A stretch of DNA of 54,362 nucleotides from an uncultured Streptococcus sp. (GCA_934215455.1 CAKPZX010000006.1:1-54362); one strand, 5' to 3'; positions 39,499 to 48,007 are shown, numbered from the stretch's first letter. Made by a program: numbers and translations. The notes: generated by a model not told the origin, from the letters alone.

Positions 39499-39607
39499 CT
39501 TTTGCACACTTTGTATATTTAAATTATTTTGTGTATATTTTTATCGTTGGGTTTTTTATTAATAATTAGGGATATAAAAGTCGACAAAACCCTTGATTAT
39601 TATACCG

Positions 39608-39636
39608 TTGACAAGTTTTTCAAAAACTTGTATGAT
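39608..39636 (+). promoter_or_regulatory. Promoter with palindromic operator in its spacer
   Basis: TTGACA (39608-39613) and TATGAT (39631-39636) are separated by 17 bp. The perfect dyad CAAGTTTTTCAAAAACTTG (39612-39630) fills the spacer completely. A repressor bound here would directly exclude RNA polymerase. The promoter serves the surface protein gene starting at 39668. Confidence 0.8.
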
Positions 39637-39667
39637 AGAAAAAAGTTTATTAAAAAGGGGACGTATT

Positions 39668-41086
39668 TTGAAAAAATATACTATTTCACGTAAACAAACT
39701 TTAACTTTAGCTTCCGTTGTTTTAGGAACGGTCTTCACAGGAACGACTATTGCTTCTGCTGATGACGTTGCACCTAGCACAACCCAAGCTGCTCCTGCAG
39801 CTACTACAGCTGCAAAATCACCTATCACTACTGCAACAGAAGAAATCAACGCCAAAGCCAATACACCAGTTGTTCCTGCTGATAAAGCAAAAACTGGAGA
39901 TGTCATCGCTGTGGACGTTAAAAAAACTGGCCCATCTGCTAAAACAGACGGCGCAGACACAACTACTACCTCAACAGCAACCATCAAAACGACTAGCTTA
40001 GCCGATCAAGACACACCTGTTGGCACTTCAAAACCAGTCTCTTCAACTAAGACAGCTACATCCACTAAAGAAACAGCTGACTACACTGAGACAACTACAG
40101 AAACTGTCAATAAAACAACTGTAGTCGAAGTGACAAAAGAAGCAGATGTGGTCAATAAAAAAGAAGTTCAAGGAACATCAGACATCGTCTTTGTCATTGA
40201 CAAATCAACTTCAATGGATTCTCACATCAGGGATACGATGAAGAATGTCGAGACCTTTGTTCGTAATCTTTCTGCTAAAAATATTCAAGCTCGTTTAGGA
40301 TTGGTTGAATATGAACGATCAGACCGTACAAAATACCATGATTTTAATGGATCAAAATTCACAACAGATCCAGAAAGTTTCATTTCTGCTCTGAAAACCA
40401 TCAAAACTAAAGGCTACTATGAAAATGCTACTGTTCCATTGCATCATATTGCTACTTCAGGGGACTACAACTGGGGGACTGGGGCAAACAACCATCGCTT
40501 TGCTTTCTTGATTACAGACGAGGACATTGATCTTACAAAAGATACACCAACCAAAGAAGCGACACTGAAGGCCCTTCAAGATGCTGGTATCTCTTTGACA
40601 GTGGTTGGTGAAACAGCTGAGAAAAAAGACTTTGATCCATTGGTCAATGGAACAAATGGTCTCTACTTAGATATCGACAAAAACTTTGCTGACTTGTTGA
40701 ACGTTCAATTTGCCAATAAAGTCGTTGAAACCGTCCAAAAAGGTCGTGTCTTCAAGGTACAAACAGACAAATATGAGTTGATTTCAAAAACTCATCGCGT
40801 GGCGAAAGCAAAACCACAAACACCTAGCATCCAAACGCCTGCAACACCGACTCCTACTCCTCAAAAACCGGCTGTTGTAACACCTGCGAAACCGACCGTA
40901 TTTACACCTGCTAAAAACGAGCCTGTGAAAACGGAAGTTTATATCGCACCAGCAGCTCTTCCTCAAAAAGAAGCAAGCCTTCCAAATACAGGAAGCAAGA
41001 CCTCAATTGCCTTGACAACTCTTGGCCTTGGTCTTCTTAGCATGAGTGCTGCCTTCGGCCTCTCTCGTAAAACAAAAAAAGACTAA
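39668..41086 (+). CDS. VWA-domain LPXTG surface protein
   Basis: The 472-residue wall-anchored protein starts with TTG 39668, 7 bases after AAAAAGGGG. An in-frame ATG at 39632 lies at the promoter -10 and lacks a ribosome site. Residues 1 to about 32 form a signal peptide. A Thr/Ala/Lys-rich low-complexity stretch follows to about 155. Then comes a von Willebrand A domain (about 168-355) with the MIDAS motif DKSTSMDSH. A Pro/Thr-rich wall-spanning region precedes the sorting signal: LPNTG, a hydrophobic helix and SRKTKKD. Such proteins bind host matrix or assemble in adhesins; no ligand can be named. No pilin or sortase gene is adjacent. Confidence 0.88.
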   Translation: MKKYTISRKQTLTLASVVLGTVFTGTTIASADDVAPSTTQAAPAATTAAKSPITTATEEINAKANTPVVPADKAKTGDVIAVDVKKTGPSAKTDGADTTTTSTATIKTTSLADQDTPVGTSKPVSSTKTATSTKETADYTETTTETVNKTTVVEVTKEADVVNKKEVQGTSDIVFVIDKSTSMDSHIRDTMKNVETFVRNLSAKNIQARLGLVEYERSDRTKYHDFNGSKFTTDPESFISALKTIKTKGYYENATVPLHHIATSGDYNWGTGANNHRFAFLITDEDIDLTKDTPTKEATLKALQDAGISLTVVGETAEKKDFDPLVNGTNGLYLDIDKNFADLLNVQFANKVVETVQKGRVFKVQTDKYELISKTHRVAKAKPQTPSIQTPATPTPTPQKPAVVTPAKPTVFTPAKNEPVKTEVYIAPAALPQKEASLPNTGSKTSIALTTLGLGLLSMSAAFGLSRKTKKD

Positions 41087-41094
41087 AGCGAAAA

Positions 41095-41269
41095 GAGAGT
41101 GGGACAGAAATCGGTAATTCGTTAGAATTCGATTTCGTCGTCCCACCTCCGCATAGTTGAGTAGGGCTGTAAAAGCTGATGAAATCAGCGTAGTAGAGCC
41201 CACTCAACCACTGCGTCTTGCTCAACAATCCAAAAATAATTGAGAGGCTAGGACTTTTGTCCCAGCCTC
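41095..41269 (+). repeat. 175-bp dispersed repeat, copy B
   Basis: This is the inverted, about 97 percent identical partner of 26873-27047. It starts 8 bases after the surface-protein stop. It ends with the hairpin GAGGCTAGGAC/GTCCCAGCCTC (41244-41269) plus TTTTT, so it supplies the terminator of that gene. Small frames inside it have no ribosome site. Confidence 0.9.
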
Positions 41270-41395
41270 TTTTTAGCTCTGTACAAATGATTCTTGTTTT
41301 CTATCTTCATCAGGAATGTTAGAATCTTCAACTTCTACCAAGAGATTCTTGCCCTCCGCTATGATATAATGGGGACAGTACAAGGGAGGAAACCA

Positions 41396-44110
41396 ATGTT
41401 ACAAGAACTAGCCTTTACAGGCCAATGGAGACACTATCAAAAACGTGTTCTCGATAAGAGTGACGCTTTTATGGCGGATGGCCACCTTCATTTGGTAGCA
41501 GCTCCTGGCTCTGGGAAAACAACCCTGGGTATCGAATTTATCCGGCGCTTTGGTCAGCCAACCCTGATCTTAGCTCCTACGGTCACTATTCGTCAGCAAT
41601 GGGTAGACCGGATTGTCCAGGCATTCTTGAAAGATGAAGGCCAAGCGGAGCAATTGATCTCTCAAGACCTCAAACATCCTAAGCTGATTACTGTGGCTAC
41701 CTATCAGGCCCTTCACAGCGCCATGAACCAAGTCGTCGGTCAATCACAAGCTGAAGATACCGATGACCAGGCAGAGATTGAAACATTTGATTTTAAAGGC
41801 TTTGATATCTTTACTACTTTCAAAGCCATCTCACTTGGGACCCTTTGTTTAGATGAGTGTCACCACTTGCGCAATGAATGGTGGAAGAGCTTGGAAGCCT
41901 TTCGTCAAGCCTTCCCTGACTTAAAGATGATCTCCCTCACCGCTACCCCTCCCTATGAGGGAGACCCTGCCCTTTGGGATCGTTATATCCGCATGTGTGG
42001 TGAGATTGATGAGGAAATTACGGTTCCCGAATTGGTCAAGGAAGAAACCCTTTGTCCCCACCAAGACTATGTCTACTTCGCCTTTCCAACCAAGGAAGAG
42101 CAAGAGCAGTTGGACGCCTTTAGCCAACAAAAGAATGCTCTCTTGCAGCAACTGACTGCCGATTCTCTCTTTTGCCAATACCTCCAAAACTGCCAAGCCT
42201 TATCGGGTCAGATCAGCGATGATGAATTGCTCAATGACCCCAAGTACCTCTCTGCTACCCTGATCTTTCTTCGAAGCAAGGGAATCGCCTTTCCCAAACG
42301 TTTCCAGGACCTTTTAGGAGCCAAGAAACTACCTGCTTTCACCATGGATTGGCTTGAAATTCTCCTGCAAGGACTGCTCTTTCAGGTACCTCATTGGTAC
42401 AATCTACCAGAGGAATATGAGAAACAAGTCCTCCATGAACTAAAAGCAGCCAGCTTAATCGATCGAAAACAAGTTAAACTGGTCCGCAATAAAAAACAAG
42501 ACCTCCTGCTCAATCAATCCCTTGGAAAACTCAATGCCGTTCGAGAAATTTTCAAGGCAGAATACCAGGCCCTCGGAAATCAACTGCGACAACTGGTTCT
42601 AACAGACTACATTCGCCAAGATTTTGAAGTTCATCTAGGAGATAAGGAGGCCCAATTCACTCAATTGGGAGTCCTCTCTTATTTCGAATCTATTCGCAGG
42701 GAAAGCTTAGAGCAAGCAACTCCTCCTGCCATCGCTGTCTTGACCGGCAGCATCGTCATCATTCCTACGGTTGCTAAGCCAAGATTAGAAGAGCTTCTAG
42801 GAGGGAATCGACTGACTTACCAAAGTGTCGGCCAATTATCTCCTGATGACTTTCTCAAGGTTCGCTTGGTCGGTTCTCAACATGATTTGGTGACAGCTGT
42901 GACCCAGCTCTTTCAAGAAGGGCTCATCCAAGTCGTCATTGGAACTAAGTCTCTTCTAGGGGAAGGCTGGGATGCTCCTTGCGTCAATTCCCTGATCCTA
43001 GCGAGCTTTGTCGGTAGTTTTATGCTCAGCAACCAAATGCGGGGTCGTGCCATCCGAGTGTGGCCTGAAGATCCAGACAAGACCAGTAATATCTGGCATC
43101 TAGTCTCCATCAACCTTTCTCTAAAGAAATGGTATGAAAAGTCCGATCTTGAAAAGGAAGAGATCGAGGCTATCACTGATCAACTGAAAGAATACAGTCC
43201 TGATCTGGAGCTCTTAGAAAGACGGATGAAGCAATTTTTAGGTCTCCATTACAAGGAGCCCTTCATCGAATCTGGCATCGATCGTCTAGCCTTTGACAAT
43301 ATCCGCTATACCAAAAAACAGTTGCAAAAACTCAATGAAGAGACCTTAGAGCGCTCCACCCATCGTCAAGAACTCCGAGACGGCTGGCAAAAAGCTCTGC
43401 CGATTCTGGAGAATATGGAGATTGCAAATGAGGTTCAAGTGGATAAACACTTCCTGCCCCTGGCCCTATTTTTTGACGCCAGGAAGCTAGCTCGTTGGCT
43501 AACGGCCACCACTTTGACCGATGCTTTCGCCAACTTTATTTACTATTCACATAGAGGAGGATGGAATAAAGCGTCTCTTATTCTTCTATTCTTCCTAGCT
43601 GTTCTCGCTCTCCTTGCTTGGCTCCGCTACTATCTCTATAAGAGCCCTTATAAACGGTTAGAAGTCTTTGGTCAGGCTATTCACCAAGCCCTGCTCCTTT
43701 CTGGGCAGATACAGACCCAGGAGACCCGTATCCAAGTCGTACGAGACAGGAAGGATGCCATCAACACGCTGATCTATATGAAGGGTGGAACCATGCGGGA
43801 GAAGGAACTCTTCTCGCAAACCATGATCGAGTTTTTCGCGCCGATTGAAAATCAGCGCTACATCCTAAAAGCACAGGAAAAAGTATCCGATCAGACAGAA
43901 TATTTCGCTGTACCAAGCCTTTTTGACAAACGAAAAGAAGATGCTCAAGCCTTTGTGGGGCAACTCCGAAAGAGTCTGGGCAAGTATGACCTCGTCTATA
44001 CCCGAAGTGCAGAAGGCCGTGCTATTCTCCTTGATGCGCGCATTAAGGCCTTAGCTAACAAACAAGAGCGCACCTTTACCAAGAAACAAGTGATGTCGGA
44101 TTTGAAATAG
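41396..44110 (+). CDS. SF2 DEAD/DEAH-box helicase with membrane segment
   Basis: The 904-residue protein starts at ATG 41396 behind AGGGAGGA; an extended -10 (TGATATAAT) lies about 27 bp upstream. Helicase motifs are visible: Walker A APGSGKTT (about residue 36), DECHH (about 153), SLTATPP (about 182), and motif VI QMRGRAIRVW (about 547). Between the lobes is a large insert. After the helicase core, near residues 726-750, a hydrophobic stretch (SLILLFFLAVLALLAWL) should span the membrane, and about 150 residues follow. No partner nuclease or methylase gene is adjacent. The role is unknown; DNA repair or phage defence are possible. Confidence 0.85.
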   Translation: MLQELAFTGQWRHYQKRVLDKSDAFMADGHLHLVAAPGSGKTTLGIEFIRRFGQPTLILAPTVTIRQQWVDRIVQAFLKDEGQAEQLISQDLKHPKLITVATYQALHSAMNQVVGQSQAEDTDDQAEIETFDFKGFDIFTTFKAISLGTLCLDECHHLRNEWWKSLEAFRQAFPDLKMISLTATPPYEGDPALWDRYIRMCGEIDEEITVPELVKEETLCPHQDYVYFAFPTKEEQEQLDAFSQQKNALLQQLTADSLFCQYLQNCQALSGQISDDELLNDPKYLSATLIFLRSKGIAFPKRFQDLLGAKKLPAFTMDWLEILLQGLLFQVPHWYNLPEEYEKQVLHELKAASLIDRKQVKLVRNKKQDLLLNQSLGKLNAVREIFKAEYQALGNQLRQLVLTDYIRQDFEVHLGDKEAQFTQLGVLSYFESIRRESLEQATPPAIAVLTGSIVIIPTVAKPRLEELLGGNRLTYQSVGQLSPDDFLKVRLVGSQHDLVTAVTQLFQEGLIQVVIGTKSLLGEGWDAPCVNSLILASFVGSFMLSNQMRGRAIRVWPEDPDKTSNIWHLVSINLSLKKWYEKSDLEKEEIEAITDQLKEYSPDLELLERRMKQFLGLHYKEPFIESGIDRLAFDNIRYTKKQLQKLNEETLERSTHRQELRDGWQKALPILENMEIANEVQVDKHFLPLALFFDARKLARWLTATTLTDAFANFIYYSHRGGWNKASLILLFFLAVLALLAWLRYYLYKSPYKRLEVFGQAIHQALLLSGQIQTQETRIQVVRDRKDAINTLIYMKGGTMREKELFSQTMIEFFAPIENQRYILKAQEKVSDQTEYFAVPSLFDKRKEDAQAFVGQLRKSLGKYDLVYTRSAEGRAILLDARIKALANKQERTFTKKQVMSDLK

Positions 44111-44125
44111 GATTTTATTTCACTA

Positions 44126-44165
44126 CAAAAAATTCTAGTAGACAGCCTCTACTAGAATTTTTTTG
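44126..44165. terminator. Bidirectional terminator between helicase and adh
   Basis: An AT-rich stem of about 14 bp (AAAAATTCTAGTAG with CTACTAGAATTTTT, 7-base loop, 44127-44162) has a T7 tail on the plus side and a short T-run on the minus side. It serves the two convergent genes and touches the adh stop. Confidence 0.9.
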
Positions 44166-45203
44166 TTAGTCAAGTACAATCATAGCCTTAATAGTCTTAC
44201 GTTCATCCATAGCCTTATAGGCTTGATCAATCTCGCCCAGGGTATAGCTATTAGTAAAGACACGACCCGGATTGATATCACCGTCAAGAACTGCTTTTAA
44301 CAAAACTTGTTTGTCATAAGTAGTAACTGAGGCTGCTCCACCTGCCACAGAAATATTTTGGGCAAAGGTCGAACCTAGTGCACGATTATTGTAATGAGGC
44401 ACGCCAACAAATCCCATGCGCCCTCCATTATGAAGAACCCCAAGGGCTTGATCGACAGCTGCTGCGGTACCGACACATTCAAGGGCCGCATCTGCTCCGC
44501 CACCAAGGATTTCACGGACCTTGGCAATGCCTTCTTCACCACGCTCCGCTACGACTGCTGTCGCACCTGATTCCAAGGCCATTTTTTGACGGTCTTCGTG
44601 GCGACTCATAAGGACAATTTGAGATGCCCCACGCATCTTGGCTGCGATGACTGCACATTGACCAACTGCCCCATCACCGATAACGACAACTTTGTCGCCA
44701 GGTTTGACATCTGCTACACGCGCTGCATGGTATCCAGTTGGCATGACATCTGCTAGCGTCAAGAAGGATTTGAGCATGGCTTCTGTATAATCAGATGGTT
44801 GCCCAGGAATTTTGACAAGGGCCCAGTTGGCGTATTCGAAGCGCATGTACTCTGCTTGCACCCCATCAGACCAGTTGGTGCCGATATGGCGGTCACAAGT
44901 CCCATCATAACCAGCACGACAGGCATCACACTCCCCACAACCGTGTGTGAAAGGTGCGATGACAAAGTCTCCCGGTTTGACTGTTGTAATAGCTTCACCG
45001 ATTTCTTCGACGATTCCAATGGCTTCGTGGCCACTATTTTGGTGGCCTGCTTCAATATCTGGATTGCGGTAGCTCCAGAGATCGGATCCACAAACACAAG
45101 TGCGAACAATGCGAAGAATGACATCATCCGGTGCTTCGATGTGTGGACGCTCCACTTCTACAAGGCCCACTTGTCCAGCTTTTGTATAGACTGTTTTCTT
45201 CAT
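44166..45203 (-). CDS. Zinc-dependent alcohol dehydrogenase
   Basis: The 345-residue medium-chain dehydrogenase carries catalytic zinc ligands in CVCGSD and SGHEAIG. The structural zinc cysteines are in GCGECDACRAGYDGTC, and the dinucleotide site is VVIGDGAVGQ. In pneumococcus a related gene lies beside czcD and is controlled by the MerR regulator NmlR, where it takes part in aldehyde stress. Here it lies 78 bp downstream of czcD with no merR gene between. The substrate is not determinable. ATG 45203 follows a weak AGGTTG-type site. Confidence 0.88.
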   Translation of the reverse strand: MKKTVYTKAGQVGLVEVERPHIEAPDDVILRIVRTCVCGSDLWSYRNPDIEAGHQNSGHEAIGIVEEIGEAITTVKPGDFVIAPFTHGCGECDACRAGYDGTCDRHIGTNWSDGVQAEYMRFEYANWALVKIPGQPSDYTEAMLKSFLTLADVMPTGYHAARVADVKPGDKVVVIGDGAVGQCAVIAAKMRGASQIVLMSRHEDRQKMALESGATAVVAERGEEGIAKVREILGGGADAALECVGTAAAVDQALGVLHNGGRMGFVGVPHYNNRALGSTFAQNISVAGGAASVTTYDKQVLLKAVLDGDINPGRVFTNSYTLGEIDQAYKAMDERKTIKAMIVLD

Positions 45204-45281
45204 AGGAACAACCTACTTTCTATTGCTTACTTATCTATAGTATACACTTTTTCTTAGGCTTCTGCCCATACCAACTCTCCA

Positions 45282-46196
45282 TTAATGATGGTGGTGATAG
45301 TGATGATCATGCCCATGACTTTGACTGGCTTCCAGCTCTTCTATATTGCGCTTGTGGGCTCGGTGAGTCGCCAAGTCTTCATCTACCTCAATGGTGACAT
45401 TTTGAAAGCCACAATCTTTGAGCAAGGTACGGATAGACTCTTTACAGACCTCCATATGCTTGACATGCTCCAGACAAACATGGACAATGGCATTTTTCTC
45501 CAAGCCGTCCATGGTCCAGAGGTTAAGCTGATTGATACTAGCAACGTGGTCCAATTCAGCCAAATCCGTCTTGATCTTCTGGATATCTACTCCTTCTGGC
45601 ACGGCATCCAGGAAAATCTTGAGCGTGCTCCAAAAACGTGGAATGGCTTTTGACAGAATAAAGATGGAAATAGCAAGAGATAAGATCGGATCTAGGATAT
45701 ACCAGTCGGTAAATCGTAGAACAATGGCCATTAGGATGACAGCCACCCAACCCAAGGTATCTTCCAGAAAATGCAGGCTGAGAATGGATTCGTTCTTGGT
45801 TTGCCCCTTGCGAATGACGAGACTCGCTAGCACATTGATGCCGACGGCAATAATTCCAAGCCAGAGGATGCCCTCATCGTTGACAGGTTGTGGGTGAAAG
45901 ATTTTCGTTATATTTTCTAAAATAACCAGAACGGACCCTGTCATGAGAATCACAGCCGTGACCATGGCCCCTAAAAGGCTAAAGCGCTTGTAGCCCAAGG
46001 TATAGGAGCTGTCTTCTTCACGATTAGAGATACTTTCCAAAAAGGCGGAGATCCCAATCGCGATCGCATCCCCCAAGTCATGAACGGAATCCGCAAGGAC
46101 TGCACTGGAACCAAAAATCCCTCCCGCAATAAACTCGACAATGGCATAACTCAAATTCAAGAAAAAAGCGATCCAGACCGCATGTTTTGTCTTCAT
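45282..46196 (-). CDS. czcD: Cation diffusion facilitator, zinc exporter
   Basis: The 304-residue protein is a CDF-family metal/proton antiporter. It has six hydrophobic helices, metal-site aspartates in LADSVHDLGDA (helix 2) and LHFLEDTLGW (helix 5), a cytoplasmic C-terminal domain, and a His-rich tail (SHGHDHHYHHHH). This fits zinc export. ATG 46196 has a GAGG site; an in-frame TTG at 46205 overlaps another AGAGG and is less likely. A TetR gene is divergent, matching czcD/sczA of pneumococcus, where SczA and zinc induce czcD. Inverted repeats lie in the shared region. Confidence 0.9.
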   Translation of the reverse strand: MKTKHAVWIAFFLNLSYAIVEFIAGGIFGSSAVLADSVHDLGDAIAIGISAFLESISNREEDSSYTLGYKRFSLLGAMVTAVILMTGSVLVILENITKIFHPQPVNDEGILWLGIIAVGINVLASLVIRKGQTKNESILSLHFLEDTLGWVAVILMAIVLRFTDWYILDPILSLAISIFILSKAIPRFWSTLKIFLDAVPEGVDIQKIKTDLAELDHVASINQLNLWTMDGLEKNAIVHVCLEHVKHMEVCKESIRTLLKDCGFQNVTIEVDEDLATHRAHKRNIEELEASQSHGHDHHYHHHH

Positions 46197-46225
46197 AATC
46201 CTCAATCCTCTGATATAATAGATTC

Positions 46226-46242
46226 ATGAACATCTTGTTCAT
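46226..46242. promoter_or_regulatory. Operator candidate 1 between czcD and the TetR gene
   Basis: ATGAACA-TCT-TGTTCAT is a perfect 7-bp dyad with a 3-base centre, 30 bp upstream of czcD. It is close to TATTAT on the minus strand. A TetR-type dimer (SczA-like) is the expected binder. Confidence 0.55.
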
Positions 46243-46280
46243 TATCTATTATCCAATACTATCAACAGAAAGGATAGGGG

Positions 46281-46315
46281 CAAACTGTTTAGGGCGTACG
46301 TTACCGAACAGTTTG
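46281..46315. promoter_or_regulatory. Operator candidate 2 in front of the TetR gene
   Basis: CAAACTGTT (46281-46289) and AACAGTTTG (46307-46315) are perfect inverted arms 17 bp apart around a CGTACG core (46295-46300). They end 14 bases before the TetR ATG, where a bound repressor would block transcription or leader clearance. Confidence 0.55.
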
Positions 46316-46329
46316 TTCAAAGTGTCCAT

Positions 46330-46869
46330 ATGACAGCACAGGATCGTCGCATCACCAAAACTCGAAAAGCTATCTATCAAGCTTTCTTACACTTACTCAA
46401 CCAAAAAGACTACGAGGCCATCACCGTTCAGGAAATCATTGACCTTGCTGATGTGGGGCGCTCGACCTTTTACAGCCATTACGAGAGCAAGGAATTACTA
46501 CTGGATGAACTCTGCCAAAAGCTCTTTCACCATCTCTTTGAACGTGCTGAACACCTCTCTCCACAAGACTACCTGGCTCATATCTTCCAGCATTTCAAAA
46601 AAAACCAAGACCATGTAACCAGTCTCTTGTTTTCAAAGAATGATTATTTTATCCGGCAACTGCGAAAGGAACTGGAGCACGATGTCTACCCCATGGTGGC
46701 TGAGGAGCTGGTCCAATCGCACCCCAACATTCCTAACTCCTATCTCAAACACCTGGTCGTTACCAATTTTATTGAAACTCTCAGCTGGTGGCTGAGAAAA
46801 GGGAAAACTTATAACGAGCAAGAGGTGGTCCAGTTTTATTTGGAGATTCTGAAAGTGGGTTCGAACTAG
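46330..46869 (+). CDS. sczA: TetR-family regulator, SczA-like
   Basis: The 179-residue protein has an N-terminal TetR helix-turn-helix (YEAITVQEIIDLADVGRSTFYSHYESKELLL) and a C-terminal all-helical ligand domain. Divergent placement from czcD matches SczA, the zinc-responsive TetR activator of czcD in pneumococcus. Potential metal ligands (His, Cys, Glu) are present in the first helices after the HTH (LCQKLFHHLFERAEH). No clear Shine-Dalgarno sequence precedes ATG 46330; the region upstream is occupied by a dyad. The name is by position and family, not proven. Confidence 0.75.
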   Translation: MTAQDRRITKTRKAIYQAFLHLLNQKDYEAITVQEIIDLADVGRSTFYSHYESKELLLDELCQKLFHHLFERAEHLSPQDYLAHIFQHFKKNQDHVTSLLFSKNDYFIRQLRKELEHDVYPMVAEELVQSHPNIPNSYLKHLVVTNFIETLSWWLRKGKTYNEQEVVQFYLEILKVGSN

Positions 46870-46884
46870 AAAGGGGTGTTTTCA

Positions 46885-47355
46885 ATGACCAGTGTGCAAT
46901 TTTATTTTCTCTTCCCAGCCTTATTCATGCTTCACGAACTGGAAGAAATCATATGGATGCCAGCCTTTGTCAAAAAACTATCAGCACAGTCTCCAGATAA
47001 TCGATTCCTAGCTTATTACACACCTTTTTCTTTCAATGCCATTGTCTTAGAGCAATTTCTGATCATACTTCTATCACTATTTCTTAGTTACCAGTTTAAC
47101 AACTATACCATTTACGAAACTATTGTGATTGCTTACGTCTACCATGTATTTGGGCATCTGATTCAGACAATTATCCTTCGGAAATATGTCCCTGGCTTAT
47201 TAACGGGAATTTTAACGAGTTTGTTTTCTATCATTTTTCTCAAAAATGAAATTCCAATCGCTCTGTACGGCTATTCCCTTTTCACCTTTTTGCTTATCCT
47301 GTTGAATCTCATATCGTCTTTTATGATTCTTCACAAAGTAAATAAAAAAGACTGA
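46885..47355 (+). CDS. HXXEE-domain membrane protein
   Basis: The 156-residue membrane protein has about four to five hydrophobic helices. It has an early MLHELEEIIWMPAFV, which is the HXXEE signature of an uncharacterised family, and a later histidine pair in YHVFGHLIQT. The start is ATG 46885, 8 bases after AAGGGG; a GTG at 46876 overlaps that site. It follows the TetR gene by 15 bp and may be co-transcribed with it. No function is known. Confidence 0.75.
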   Translation: MTSVQFYFLFPALFMLHELEEIIWMPAFVKKLSAQSPDNRFLAYYTPFSFNAIVLEQFLIILLSLFLSYQFNNYTIYETIVIAYVYHVFGHLIQTIILRKYVPGLLTGILTSLFSIIFLKNEIPIALYGYSLFTFLLILLNLISSFMILHKVNKKD

Positions 47356-47385
47356 CTAAGCTGGTTCCTAAACTGAATAAACTAA

Positions 47386-47421
47386 ACATCAAAACGAGTC
47401 CAAATGGGCTCGTTTTGATGT
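47386..47421. terminator. Bidirectional terminator between HXXEE and TMEM175 genes
   Basis: A stem of about 16 bp (AACATCAAAACGAGTCC with GGGCTCGTTTTGATGTT, one G-U pair) has a 4-base loop and T-runs on both sides. It separates two convergent genes. Confidence 0.9.
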
Positions 47422-47422
47422 T

Positions 47423-48007
47423 TTACGGGTTAAACTGCTTAGGAATGACAATAAAAACAAGGGTTACCAAGACTGAGATGCCAACTCCTGCGGGGAAAAT
47501 CGTTAGAGACAAGATTAATCCGAGGATCTTAATGCCAATGTCCCAGGTCAACCATTTTTTACGATCTGCATTCAAGCCATGCATTTCTGCGCCGTCATTT
47601 ACCTCCTCCAGCGTCTGGTAATACCATAAGACTGAAAAAGTGATCAGTAGGACGATAATCCCGTAAAAGGCCTGCATGGTCCCATTCGTAAAGTGAGTCG
47701 CTATGAGCTGCGTTGTATAAGGAAAGAGTGAGGAGAAAAAGAGCATGACAATGGTGGCCCAAACCGTTTTTTGACTGACTTTTTTAATGAGGTGTGAGGA
47801 AGCATGGATATTGACCCACATGGCTCCTAGCCAAAAGAAAGAGATGCCATAGGCGAGAAAATTTGTTCGAAGCTCCCATAATCCTTGTAGATCAAAGGTC
47901 TTCGGTTTTTCCAATTCCAGCACCAAGATGGTCATCACGATGGCTAAAACAGCATCGATAAAAGCTCCCAAACGTTCTTTTTCCATGATTTGCGGTTGTT
48001 TTTTCAT
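47423..48007 (-). CDS. TMEM175/DUF1211-family membrane protein, putative K+ channel
   Basis: The 194-residue protein has six hydrophobic helices. It begins with ERLGAFIDAVLAIVMTILVLEL, the family pore-helix motif (usually R-x-x-x-F-S-D-A-V, here FIDAV). Bacterial members form tetrameric potassium channels. The Ser-to-Ile change in the motif is worth noting, since this region helps form the pore. ATG 48007 follows AAAGGAT. It is flanked by a terminator downstream and stands alone. Confidence 0.82.
   Translation of the reverse strand: MKKQPQIMEKERLGAFIDAVLAIVMTILVLELEKPKTFDLQGLWELRTNFLAYGISFFWLGAMWVNIHASSHLIKKVSQKTVWATIVMLFFSSLFPYTTQLIATHFTNGTMQAFYGIIVLLITFSVLWYYQTLEEVNDGAEMHGLNADRKKWLTWDIGIKILGLILSLTIFPAGVGISVLVTLVFIVIPKQFNP

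Noticed and set aside
39593..39667. Upstream ATG starts of the VWA gene
   Set aside because: They lie on or before the promoter -10 and lack a ribosome site. TTG 39668 has AAAAAGGGG at 7 bases and gives a proper signal peptide.
41003..41228. Small minus-strand frames inside repeat copy B as genes
   Set aside because: They have no ribosome site and lie in the 175-bp repeat. They start or end in the surface-protein coding region.
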